A DNA stretch of 64,000 nucleotides from CAZBUB01 sp964494985 (GTDB lineage: Bacteria; Desulfobacterota; Desulfovibrionia; Desulfovibrionales; Desulfothermaceae), in assembly GCA_964494985.1 (NCBI GenBank), contig CAZBUB010000006.1, positions 1 through 64,000 on the forward strand. The letters run 5' to 3'. A program made the position numbers and the translations under genes. Below are positions 53,124 to 60,732 of the stretch, piece after piece. The notes under the pieces were generated by a model. The model searched no databases, was not told the DNA's origin, and worked only from the letters and a program-made list of their open reading frames with translations. Within the stretch, counting starts at the first letter, position 1. The number at the start of each line of letters is the position of its first letter.

Positions 53124-53999
53124 TTATTGTACCCTGTGCATGATGTAGTGGGCCAGCTGGCGCAAAAAATCAGCCTGGGGGCCTTGATAGTCTGAGATGG
53201 CCTCCTTGGCCTGTTGCACTAGGTCCTGCCCTAAGCGCATGCTTTCATCCAGACCCATTAAGCCTGGATAGGTCAGCTTGCCCTGGGCCTGATCGCTGCC
53301 CACTGGTTTGCCCATCTTTTGGCTATCCCCAGTTATGTCCAAAATGTCGTCAGCCACCTGGAAGGCCAGGCCTACAGCCTGGCCAAAGGCCTCTACCTTT
53401 TGCAGATCCTTTTGTTTTGCCCCTGCCAAAATGGCCCCACAACAGCAGGAGCAGCTAAGCATGGCCCCGGTTTTCAGGCTGTGCATCTCTTTTAGGCTCT
53501 GCACGGAGGCCTGGCCCTGGCCGGTGAGCTGCATATCCAAAACCTGACCTCCCACCATGCCTGCCGGGCCTGCTGCCTGGGCCACATTGCGGGCTGCTGC
53601 CAAGAGTAGGTCCGAATCGAGATCAGGGCTCAGCATAAGCTCAAAAGCCCGGGTCAAAAGACCGTCTCCAGCCAGGATGGCCAGGGCCTCTCCAAAACGG
53701 ATATGGCTGGAGGGCTGCCCCCGGCGCAGATCATCGTTATCCATGGCGGGCAGATCATCATGCACCAGGGAATAGGTGTGGATCAGCTCCAAGGCTGAGG
53801 CAAAGCTGATTATCCTGTTGGGATCCAGGCCAAAATGTTCAGCCCAGGCCAGGCAGAGCACTGGCCTGATACGTTTGCCTCCGGCCTGGAGGCTGTAATG
53901 CATGGCTTTTGTCAGCTGCTCCGGCTGATCTGGGTCCTGCAGGCAGTCTGCCAGAAAAGCCTCTACTTTTTGTCTGTAGTCTTCAAACATGGTTTTCAT
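53124..53999 (-). CDS. ispA: Farnesyl/geranyl diphosphate synthase
   Basis: 291 aa, trans-prenyltransferase. The first Asp-rich motif is HDDLPAMDNDDLRRG and the second is DDILDITGDSQKMGK. The residues before the first motif (ALELIHTYSLVHDD) are the chain-length region. It condenses isopentenyl units; farnesyl-PP is the usual product of this clade. AGGAGG precedes the ATG at 53999, inside the end of xseB. Confidence 0.93.
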   Translation of the reverse strand: MKTMFEDYRQKVEAFLADCLQDPDQPEQLTKAMHYSLQAGGKRIRPVLCLAWAEHFGLDPNRIISFASALELIHTYSLVHDDLPAMDNDDLRRGQPSSHIRFGEALAILAGDGLLTRAFELMLSPDLDSDLLLAAARNVAQAAGPAGMVGGQVLDMQLTGQGQASVQSLKEMHSLKTGAMLSCSCCCGAILAGAKQKDLQKVEAFGQAVGLAFQVADDILDITGDSQKMGKPVGSDQAQGKLTYPGLMGLDESMRLGQDLVQQAKEAISDYQGPQADFLRQLAHYIMHRVQ

Positions 54000-54243
54000 T
54001 GCCAGGGTCCTCCTGATCTCCCTTCCAGACTGCAGGCTCCAAGTCCTGGAGCATGCCCTGGGCGTAGATCTGGATCTTGTGCCTGGCCTGCTCCAGATTT
54101 TGCCTGCAGCTTTTGGCCAGCTCGCTGCCTTCCTTGAACAGGGCCAAGCCCTCCTCCAGGGGAAGATCCTGGTTTTCCAGCTTGCGAACTATTTCCTGCA
54201 ATCTGGCCAGTTTTTCCTCGAAGCTTGTCTCTTCTTGGTCCAT
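53983..54243 (-). CDS. xseB: Exodeoxyribonuclease VII small subunit
   Basis: 86 aa. The pattern SFEEKLARLQEIVRKLENQ with DLPLEEGLALFKEGSELA is the XseB signature. The ATG at 54243 begins the family sequence; the open stretch upstream is intergenic. It overlaps ispA by 17 bases. It is separated from xseA by a repeat element, so it may be transcribed separately from xseA. Confidence 0.92.
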   Translation of the reverse strand: MDQEETSFEEKLARLQEIVRKLENQDLPLEEGLALFKEGSELAKSCRQNLEQARHKIQIYAQGMLQDLEPAVWKGDQEDPGNENHV

Positions 54244-54311
54244 TTCAGTCTTTATGTTTTTGGTGTCAAATGTGGAGAAAGTTCCAATATTACAAATACC
54301 AAACAGCAAAA

Positions 54312-54490
54312 GTAACTATTGCCGTGAAAATGCGGGGCTTCGCAGGCCGGACTGTGCCTATTGCCGGATTTGGTCCGGTATACGTAATTTTCATCCCTGG
54401 GGGCGAAAAAAATTTTATGAAGGATTCACCAAGTCATTGGCTTCTTCATCGGTAGAGTTTATCCGGGCACAACAGATGGTAAATAAATAC
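54312..54490. mobile_element. MITE-like element, copy 5 (shortened), between xseB and xseA
   Basis: A 179-base member with left end GTAACTATT (54312) and right end TGGTAAATAAATAC (to 54490). The flanks CAGCAAAA (54304-54311) and CAGCAAAC (54491-54498) match at 7 of 8. The right third is the same as in the other copies (TTGGCTTCTTC, then the GG-TA-rich subterminal hairpin). The long palindrome is mostly gone. Insertion split the xseA-xseB intergenic space. Confidence 0.7.
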
Positions 54491-54501
54491 CAGCAAACAA
54501 G

Positions 54502-55839
54502 CTATTTTTGCACCCTGGCCTGAAGCATGTCTTTCCTGGTTCTGATCCAGAGCAGGTCCCCAGGAGCCACCTGGTTTTTGTGCCGTAACAGGCTTTGGTC
54601 CTTGTCCACCCATACCAGACTGTAGCCCTTGGCCAATGGGGCTTCAGGATCAGCCTGCTGCAGGCGCAGGGCAAGCTCTTTCATGTTTTGTTCCTGGGTC
54701 TGTAACATTTGTCTGGCTGCTGCCAGAAGCCTGTGCTGCAGATCCCGGATGGCATTTAGCTGCAGCCCCCACTCTCTGGGGGAATAGCATCTGGCCAGTC
54801 TGGTTGCGCTGTCCTGCAGTCTGGCCTCTTTTCTTTGCAGCAAAAGCTGCCCCCGGCGCACGAGCTCGGGAGCTAGCATTTCCAGCAGCTCCAGCCTGCG
54901 CTGCAGGCCCTGTCTCGGAGAGAGCCATTGCAAGGCCCTTTCCAGCTCCTTGAGGCTTTGCTCTTTGTCTGCCTGCAGTCTTTGCCAGCTGGACAAAAGC
55001 AGGCCCTCCAGCTCGTCCAGCTCCTGGGCCAGCCTGGATCTCTCCGGCCAAAGCAGTTGCGCTGCATGGCTCGGGGTGGAAGCCCGAACATCTGCCACAA
55101 GGTCGGCAATGCTCAGGTCGCTCTCGTGGCCTATTCCTGTGAGTACAGGGATCTTGGATTCGTGGATGGCTCGGGCCACCTCCTCACTGTTAAAACACCA
55201 CAGATCCTCCAGGGAGCCTCCGCCCCGGATCAAAACCAGCACCTGGGCCCAGGCCTCCAGGTTGGCTTCCTGGAGGGCAGCGGTCAGATTTTCTTCAGCC
55301 CCTTGGCCCTGGACCAGGCTGGGGTAGATACGAATTTCACCTGGCCAGCCACGATCCTGGCTCAAGCGCAAGAAGTCCTGCAGGGCTGCCCCGCTAGGGG
55401 CGGTAACCACGCCCACCCGCTGCGGATGGGCAGGCAGCTGTCTTTTGTTTTCCACAGCGAACCAGCCCCTTGCAGCCAGCTTCTGCTTCAAGGCCTCGAA
55501 CTCCAAGTGGAGCTTGCCAGCGCCGGAGAGCTCTACTTGTTCTGCCAGGAGCTGATAGGTGCCCCGTGGTGGGTATACAGAGATTCGTCCGGCGCAGAGC
55601 ACTTCCAACCCTGTATCCAGCTCCTTAAGTGCCTGCTGGGCCCCTCTGCCCGTCTGGCTGGATTTGAACCAGACCACCTGCAGGCTGGCCCGGTCATCCT
55701 TCAGGGTGAAATAGACATGTCCGGAGCCGGGTTTGGAGAGACTGCCGACCTGGCCCCGGACCCAAATTAGGGGGAATTCTCCCTGCAAAACCTCCTGAAT
55801 GGCCTGGTTAAGTTCGCTGATACTGAATATATGGGGCAT
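54502..55839 (-). CDS. xseA: Exodeoxyribonuclease VII large subunit
   Basis: About 445 aa. An N-terminal OB-fold (FPLIWVRGQVGSLSKPGSGHVYFTLKD) is followed by the catalytic domain with VLIRGGGSLEDLWCFNSEE and TGIGHESDLSIADLVADVRASTPS, then a long helical C-terminal part. The last residues carry the typical GYSLV motif (LAKGYSLVWVDK). It degrades single-stranded DNA together with XseB. The TTG at 55845 is an alternative start; the ATG at 55839 is preferred. Confidence 0.94.
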   Translation of the reverse strand: MPHIFSISELNQAIQEVLQGEFPLIWVRGQVGSLSKPGSGHVYFTLKDDRASLQVVWFKSSQTGRGAQQALKELDTGLEVLCAGRISVYPPRGTYQLLAEQVELSGAGKLHLEFEALKQKLAARGWFAVENKRQLPAHPQRVGVVTAPSGAALQDFLRLSQDRGWPGEIRIYPSLVQGQGAEENLTAALQEANLEAWAQVLVLIRGGGSLEDLWCFNSEEVARAIHESKIPVLTGIGHESDLSIADLVADVRASTPSHAAQLLWPERSRLAQELDELEGLLLSSWQRLQADKEQSLKELERALQWLSPRQGLQRRLELLEMLAPELVRRGQLLLQRKEARLQDSATRLARCYSPREWGLQLNAIRDLQHRLLAAARQMLQTQEQNMKELALRLQQADPEAPLAKGYSLVWVDKDQSLLRHKNQVAPGDLLWIRTRKDMLQARVQK

Positions 55840-55871
55840 AACCAACTATCTTTTGGATAGATCCTGGAGAG

Positions 55872-57614
55872 CTAAAGCCCTGGACTCTGCTCCTGCAGGC
55901 CCCAGCCAGACCAGACCTGGCTCCTCCAGGCCTGAAAGGCGTTTTGAAAATGCTCCAGCTCCAGCTCCTGCCTTGCCCCGCTTCTGCGGTCCTTGACCTC
56001 CACCAGGCCCTTTTTAAGGCCCTTGGAGCCTATTATTATCTGCAAGGGCAGGCCCAAGAGGTCCGAGTCTTTGAACTTGAATCCGGCCCTTTCCTGTCTG
56101 TCGTCCAAGAGCACATCCAGACCGCTGTGTTGAAGGTCTTGGTAAATCCCAAAGGCCTTTTCGCGCACATGCTCCTCGTCAGGATTCAAAACCAGGATGC
56201 AGACCTCGAACGGGGCGATGGGAGGAGGGAAAATGATGCCTTGCTGGTCATGATTTTGTTCTATGGCCGCTGCCAAAATCCGGCTGATGCCGATGCCGTA
56301 ACAGCCCATATAAAGCTCTTGCTGTCTGCCCTGCTCGTTCAAAAACAGGGCCTGCATGGCTCGGCTGTACTTGGTGCCCAGCTGGAAGACATGGCCCACC
56401 TCAATGCCTTTCTGGAAGCTTATCGCAGCTCCGCATTCCGGGCAGGGATCTCCTTCCCGGATGTTGGCCAAATCCAGGTAGGAGTTGATTTGCGCATCCC
56501 GATCCAAATCCAGGTGCAGGAGATGGGCGTCTGCCTGATTCGCCCCAGCTGCCCAGTCTGTATCCGCTTGCAGGCTCTGGTCAGCCAAGATTCGCATTTG
56601 CAGTCCCTTGGGTCCAGAAAAGCCCATGGGAGCTCCGGTCCAGGCCTGGATCTGTTCTGCAGAGGCCAGATTCAGCTCTGAGGCGTTTAAGTAGTTCCTG
56701 AGCTTGACCTCGTTTAGCTCCCTGTCTCCGGGCACAAGCGCGGCCACCGGCTCTCCGTCAGCCTCGTAGAGCAGTGTTTTAAGCACCCTGGCTGGATGCA
56801 GGTCCAAGTACTCAGCCACATCCAGGACTGTGTGCATGCCCGGGGTACTTACCTGCTCTGGCTGAGGGCAGGCCTGTTTGTCTTTACCCGCCTGCTGGGG
56901 TACCTGGGCCTTTTCCAGATTGGCGGCGTAGCCGCAGCTAGCGCAAACAGCAATAGTATCTTCCCCTGTTTCAGCAAGGACCATAAACTCATGGGAACGG
57001 CTGCCTCCAATGGGTCCGGAATCAGCCTCCACAGCCCTGAAGCTAAGCCCCATGCTGGAGAAGAGCTTCTGATAAGCCTCAAACATTCGGGAATAGCTCT
57101 CCTGGCAGGCCTTTTGATCCACATCAAAGGAGTAGGCGTCCTTCATGATGAATTCCCGGCAGCGCATAAGCCCGAATCTGGGCCGGATCTCGTCTCTGAA
57201 CTTGGTCTGGATCTGATACAGGTTCAGGGGCAGCTGGCGATAGGACCTAAGCTCGTTGCGCACCAGATCCGTGATAACCTCCTCATGGGTGGGCCCTAGG
57301 CAGAAGTCCCTGTTATGCCGATCCTTAAGGCGCATGAGCTCCCTGCCGTAGAGGTCCCAGCGTCCTGTCTCCTGCCAAATCTCTGCAGGCTGCACAAAGG
57401 GCAAAAGTACTTCCAGGCAGCCGGAAGCATTCATCTCCTGGCGTACCAGGGCCATGATCTTTTCCAGGGATCTGACCGCCAAGGGCAGGTAGGAGTAAAT
57501 GCCTGAGGTCAGTCTGCGAATCATGCCTGCCCTGAGCAACAGCCTGTGGCTTGCAGTCTCCGCCTCTGCAGGATCCTCCTTCAAAGTTGGCACATAGTAT
57601 TGACTAAATAACAT
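55872..57614 (-). CDS. proS: Prolyl-tRNA synthetase (bacterial type)
   Basis: 580 aa. Class II synthetase with the editing insertion between motifs 2 and 3 (LDVAEYLDLHPARVLKTLLYE). The start MLFSQYYVPTLKEDPAEA is typical. Motif 2 is represented by FRDEIRPRFGLMRCREFIMKD and motif 3 by GCYGIGISRILAAAIEQ. It follows ispG by 23 bases. Long form with editing domain, as in Escherichia coli. Confidence 0.95.
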   Translation of the reverse strand: MLFSQYYVPTLKEDPAEAETASHRLLLRAGMIRRLTSGIYSYLPLAVRSLEKIMALVRQEMNASGCLEVLLPFVQPAEIWQETGRWDLYGRELMRLKDRHNRDFCLGPTHEEVITDLVRNELRSYRQLPLNLYQIQTKFRDEIRPRFGLMRCREFIMKDAYSFDVDQKACQESYSRMFEAYQKLFSSMGLSFRAVEADSGPIGGSRSHEFMVLAETGEDTIAVCASCGYAANLEKAQVPQQAGKDKQACPQPEQVSTPGMHTVLDVAEYLDLHPARVLKTLLYEADGEPVAALVPGDRELNEVKLRNYLNASELNLASAEQIQAWTGAPMGFSGPKGLQMRILADQSLQADTDWAAGANQADAHLLHLDLDRDAQINSYLDLANIREGDPCPECGAAISFQKGIEVGHVFQLGTKYSRAMQALFLNEQGRQQELYMGCYGIGISRILAAAIEQNHDQQGIIFPPPIAPFEVCILVLNPDEEHVREKAFGIYQDLQHSGLDVLLDDRQERAGFKFKDSDLLGLPLQIIIGSKGLKKGLVEVKDRRSGARQELELEHFQNAFQAWRSQVWSGWGLQEQSPGL

Positions 57615-57637
57615 GGAGCTCCCCTAGCATTTTCTGG

Positions 57638-58774
57638 TCATGTTTCGCGGTTTTTGCATTGGTGTAAGTCTTGTTGTTTGCGCAGCTCCAGGATGAAGCT
57701 GTCCAGCTCGGCTTTGAAGTCCTGCAACAGCCTGTTTGCCAAAACCTTCTTGATCACTTTTCCTTTGCGGAAGATCACTCCCATCCCCCGGCCGCCGGCC
57801 AGACCTATATCCGCCTCTTTGGCCTCTCCAGGGCCATTTACAGCACAGCCCATCACAGCCACTGTAAAGACTTCCTGCACCGGTTGTAAATATCTTTCCA
57901 CCGCTCGGGTGAGCTGGATCAGATCAATCTCGGTCCTGCCGCAGGTGGGACAGGAGATAATTTCCGGCCCTCTACTGCGCAGCCCCAGGCTGCGCAGTAT
58001 CTCCCAGGCCACCAGGACCTCGTCCTGGGGCTTGCCCGTCAGGGAGACCCGTATTGTATCCCCCAGGCCCTGGAAGAGCAAAAGGCCTAGGCCTACACTG
58101 CTTTTGACCGTGCCCCGCAAAAGGGTCCCGGCCTCGGTGATCCCGATGTGCAGGGGATAGTCAGTGTGCTGGGCCAGGAGCTGGTAGGCCTGCAGGGTGT
58201 TAAGCACAGAGGAAGACTTCAAAGAGATTTTGATCAGCTGAAAGTTCCTCTCTTCCAGGAGCCTTATCTGCCTCAGGGCGCTATGCAGCATGGCTTCTGG
58301 AGTGGGACCATGGTGTTTCCGCAACAGATCCTTTTCCACAGAGCCGCTGTTGACCCCTATTCGGATGGGAATAGCCTGCTTTTGGGCCGCATCCACCACT
58401 TGGGCTATCTTGCGGGCCGAGCCGATATTGCCTGGGTTGATACGCAGCCCGTCCACTCCGGCTTCAATGCTGGCCAGGGCCAGGCGGTGGTCAAAATGGA
58501 TATCCGCCACCAGGGGAGGGATCTTTTTGGTCTTCAGCCAGCGGATGGCATCTACAGCTACCTGATCTGGCACAGCAACCCTGACTATTTCACACCCGGC
58601 TCTGGCCAGGGCCTGAATCTGGCGCAGGGTGGCCTTGGGGTTGCGCGTGTCAGTGTTGGTCATGCTCTGCACCCGCACCGGCTGGCTACCACCTATGCCC
58701 ACTCCGCCCAGAAATATGGTTTTGCTCTTTCTGGCCCGGGGCATTGTCTGGGGGGGATTTGCTGTTCTCTCCAT
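57638..58774 (-). CDS. ispG: 4-hydroxy-3-methylbut-2-enyl diphosphate synthase (IspG/GcpE)
   Basis: 378 aa. It performs the penultimate MEP-pathway step with a 4Fe-4S cluster. The TIM-barrel part includes VQSMTNTDTRNPKATLRQI and ADIHFDHRLALASIEAG. The cluster ligands are CPTCGRTEID and GCAVNGPGEAKEADIG with the conserved Glu. It is upstream of proS, an order seen in many Proteobacteria. Together with dxs and ispA it makes the region an isoprenoid cluster. Confidence 0.94.
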   Translation of the reverse strand: MERTANPPQTMPRARKSKTIFLGGVGIGGSQPVRVQSMTNTDTRNPKATLRQIQALARAGCEIVRVAVPDQVAVDAIRWLKTKKIPPLVADIHFDHRLALASIEAGVDGLRINPGNIGSARKIAQVVDAAQKQAIPIRIGVNSGSVEKDLLRKHHGPTPEAMLHSALRQIRLLEERNFQLIKISLKSSSVLNTLQAYQLLAQHTDYPLHIGITEAGTLLRGTVKSSVGLGLLLFQGLGDTIRVSLTGKPQDEVLVAWEILRSLGLRSRGPEIISCPTCGRTEIDLIQLTRAVERYLQPVQEVFTVAVMGCAVNGPGEAKEADIGLAGGRGMGVIFRKGKVIKKVLANRLLQDFKAELDSFILELRKQQDLHQCKNRET

Positions 58775-59070
58775 GCCCTAGAAGGGATACAGCATTTTGG
58801 CTCGCAAGCCAAGTCAGGAATCCAGTCCTTTTGGGGCCTGGAAATTATGGCGAGCGAGGTCATGCGTAAGGCCTTGAAGTCTCTAGCCCTCGGCCTGCAG
58901 CCGCAAAAGGGACCTGCGAAATGTTCCATGTCATTTGCTATCTGAAGCTAGAAGTAAAAAAAAATAAAAATTTCTGCTTGACTTTTTTCTGGGATAGGCA
59001 CACAGTGCTTTGTCTTGGCTGATTGTTTGCCAGGGAGTATTTTATTTATTTTTTCAGGAGAAGTTGGTTT

Positions 59071-59316
59071 ATGAAGAAGATGTATGTTGGTAACCTGCCT
59101 TTTTCCTCAAGCGAGGATGACGTGCAAAAATTGTTTTCCCAGTTTGGAACAGTGGAATCAGTCAATCTGATCGAGGACAGGCAAACTGGCAGGCCCAGAG
59201 GGTTTGGCTTTGTGGAAATGGATCAGGAAGGCGCTGACTCAGCTATAGCAGCCCTGGACGGGACTGATTTTGGGGGGCGCACTTTGAAGGTAAACGAAGC
59301 AAAACCCAGAAGATAA
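59071..59316 (+). CDS. RRM-domain RNA-binding protein, copy A
   Basis: 81 aa, consisting of one RNA recognition motif. RNP2 is MYVGNLPF and RNP1 is RGFGFVEM. AGGAG stands 10 bases before the ATG at 59071. The leader and start are nearly identical to those of copy B downstream. It ends in a strong terminator. Such small RRM proteins are common in cyanobacteria and sulfate reducers and often respond to cold or stress; here that is only assumed. Confidence 0.9.
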   Translation: MKKMYVGNLPFSSSEDDVQKLFSQFGTVESVNLIEDRQTGRPRGFGFVEMDQEGADSAIAALDGTDFGGRTLKVNEAKPRR

Positions 59317-59355
59317 CTTTTAAGATATAATCAAGTAAGTTATACAACGGGCGTA

Positions 59356-59397
59356 AGGGCCGTCGGGTATGCAAGGCATAACCCGGCGGCCTTTTTG
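59356..59397 (+). terminator. Terminator of RRM gene A
   Basis: GGCCGTCGGGT and ACCCGGCGGCC form a GC-rich stem around about 15 bases and are followed by TTTTTG. Confidence 0.85.
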
Positions 59398-59417
59398 TTT
59401 CTGAGCCAATATTTTGC

Positions 59418-59446
59418 TTGACTTTTTTGGGGCAAAGTAAAATACT
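59418..59446 (+). promoter_or_regulatory. Promoter of RRM gene B
   Basis: TTGACT (59418-59423) and AATACT (59441-59446) are 17 bases apart. The block TGCTTGACTTTTTT also occurs upstream of gene A (about 58975-58988). The region before gene B holds the stem TCTCCGC/GCGGAGA at about 59455-59480. Confidence 0.5.
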
Positions 59447-59514
59447 CTCATTGGTCTCCGCTAAGCGGTGGGCGGAGAGAGGATTGGTTTTTAATTTTCA
59501 GGAGAAGTTGGTTT

Positions 59515-59760
59515 ATGAAGAAGATGTATGTTGGCAATCTACCTTTTTCCTCAAGTGAGGAAGACGTCCGGCAACTGTTTTCCCAGTACGGTTCGGTAGC
59601 TTCGGTGAACCTCATCCAGGACAGACAGACCGGCAGGCCCAGGGGATTTGGTTTTGTAGAGATGGAAACAGAAAATGCAGACCAGGCGATTGCAGCCTTG
59701 GATGGGACTGATTTCGGAGGACGCACTTTAAAGGTCAACGAAGCAAAGCCCAGGAGATAG
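59515..59760 (+). CDS. RRM-domain RNA-binding protein, copy B
   Basis: 81 aa, same start as copy A (MKKMYVGNLPFSSSE) and the same end (GGRTLKVNEAKPRR), with differences in the middle. RNP2 and RNP1 are both intact. The Shine-Dalgarno region and the 20 bases before the ATG are the same as for A, so the duplication included the leader. Each copy has its own promoter-like block and terminator. Confidence 0.9.
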   Translation: MKKMYVGNLPFSSSEEDVRQLFSQYGSVASVNLIQDRQTGRPRGFGFVEMETENADQAIAALDGTDFGGRTLKVNEAKPRR

Positions 59761-59793
59761 CCAAAGGACAGACGTAGCAGGAATATATGCAAC

Positions 59794-59842
59794 AAAATGA
59801 GCCGCCCGTTCTTAGTGAGAGATCAGGCGGCTCATTTTGTTT
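59794..59842 (+). terminator. Terminator of RRM gene B
   Basis: AAAATGAGCCGCC pairs with GGCGGCTCATTTT around about 20 bases, followed by GTTTAT. Because the stem ends in A/T tracts it may work in both directions. Confidence 0.75.
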
Positions 59843-59876
59843 ATGGCTTTGAAGCAGCCATAATGGTTGTTGTCTT

Positions 59877-60137
59877 GTGACTATTCACCAGGTCCGGGGA
59901 TTCGGTCCACAGGGCGCAAAAAACTCGCTCCCAAGAATGCGTAAAGCAAAAGCCTGTTTTTGGGCCTCTTGAACTTCCGGACGATCAATGTGGACTTTTA
60001 GGTTGAAATAGCTTGTACAGTTTTGCTTAACGCATTCTAAGTCGCTCAAACATTTTGAGCCCTGTGGACCGAATCCCCGGACCTTGGCTTCTTCCTGGGT
60101 AATGATTATCCAAGCATAGTAGATGGTGAATAAATAC
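59877..60137. mobile_element. MITE-like palindromic element, copy 4
   Basis: The best preserved copy. Terminal repeats GTGACTATTCACCA and TGGTGAATAAATAC enclose 261 bases. The flanks GTTGTCTT (59869-59876) and GTTGTCTT (60138-60145) are identical at all 8 bases. The outer palindrome is a perfect 25-base inverted repeat (starts GGTCCGGGGATTCGGTCC; partner ends GGACCGAATCCCCGGACC). The inner arms AGAATGCGTAAAGCAAAA and TTTTGCTTAACGCATTCT pair at 17 of 18. A small GCTCAAA/TTTTGAGC hairpin lies between. No protein is encoded. Confidence 0.85.
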
Positions 60138-60248
60138 GTTGTCTTTTCAAAATCGGACTTGATTTATGTAAGAGCTAAGCTTTCCTTAGAAGAGCTTGCT
60201 GCCCACTTTTGCTTCTGTGCTCATGTCAGGGGCCTTTTTGCCATCATC

Positions 60249-60731
60249 CTACTGCCCTGCGTTGTATTCCTGGCTGCGGCCACCGGATTTATGCATCAGG
60301 TAGCACTCAGAGATGCGGATATCCCTTTGAACTGCCTTGCACATATCATAGATGGTCATGGCCGCAGTCTGGGCTGCGACCAGGGCCTCCATCTCTACTC
60401 CTGTCTCTGCTTTGGTCCTGGCCTCTGCCCGGATATGAATCCTGCTTTGCTGTGAATCGAGCTCAAAATCTATTTGAATATGGCTAAGGGCTAGGGGGTG
60501 GCAAAGGGGGATAAGCTCGGAGGTCTTTTTTGCAGCCTGGATTCCTGCAATCTTGGCTGTGGTCAGGACATCCCCCTTAGGCAGGGCTTTTTCCTGCAAA
60601 AGGGCAAATGTGCTGGGGGAGAGCTCAACAGTGGTAGCAAATACAGCTCTGCGCTGGGTGGCTTCTTTGTCGCCCACATCTACCATGCGCAGACCACCCT
60701 GCTCATCCACATGGCTCAACCTGTCAGCCAA
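60249..60731 (-). CDS. moaC: Cyclic pyranopterin monophosphate synthase MoaC
   Basis: 160 aa. It makes cyclic pyranopterin monophosphate from the MoaA product in molybdenum cofactor synthesis. The signature region is IPLCHPLALSHIQIDFE, followed by VEMEALVAAQTAAMTIYDMCK. It starts 2 bases after the dnaJ stop. In this organism Moco would serve formate dehydrogenases and related enzymes encoded elsewhere. Confidence 0.94.
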   Translation of the reverse strand: MADRLSHVDEQGGLRMVDVGDKEATQRRAVFATTVELSPSTFALLQEKALPKGDVLTTAKIAGIQAAKKTSELIPLCHPLALSHIQIDFELDSQQSRIHIRAEARTKAETGVEMEALVAAQTAAMTIYDMCKAVQRDIRISECYLMHKSGGRSQEYNAGQ

Positions 60732-60732
60732 A

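Noticed and set aside
60123..60455. 110-aa plus-strand frame across the end of repeat copy 4 and moaC
   Set aside because: Composed of repeat sequence and the antisense of moaC.
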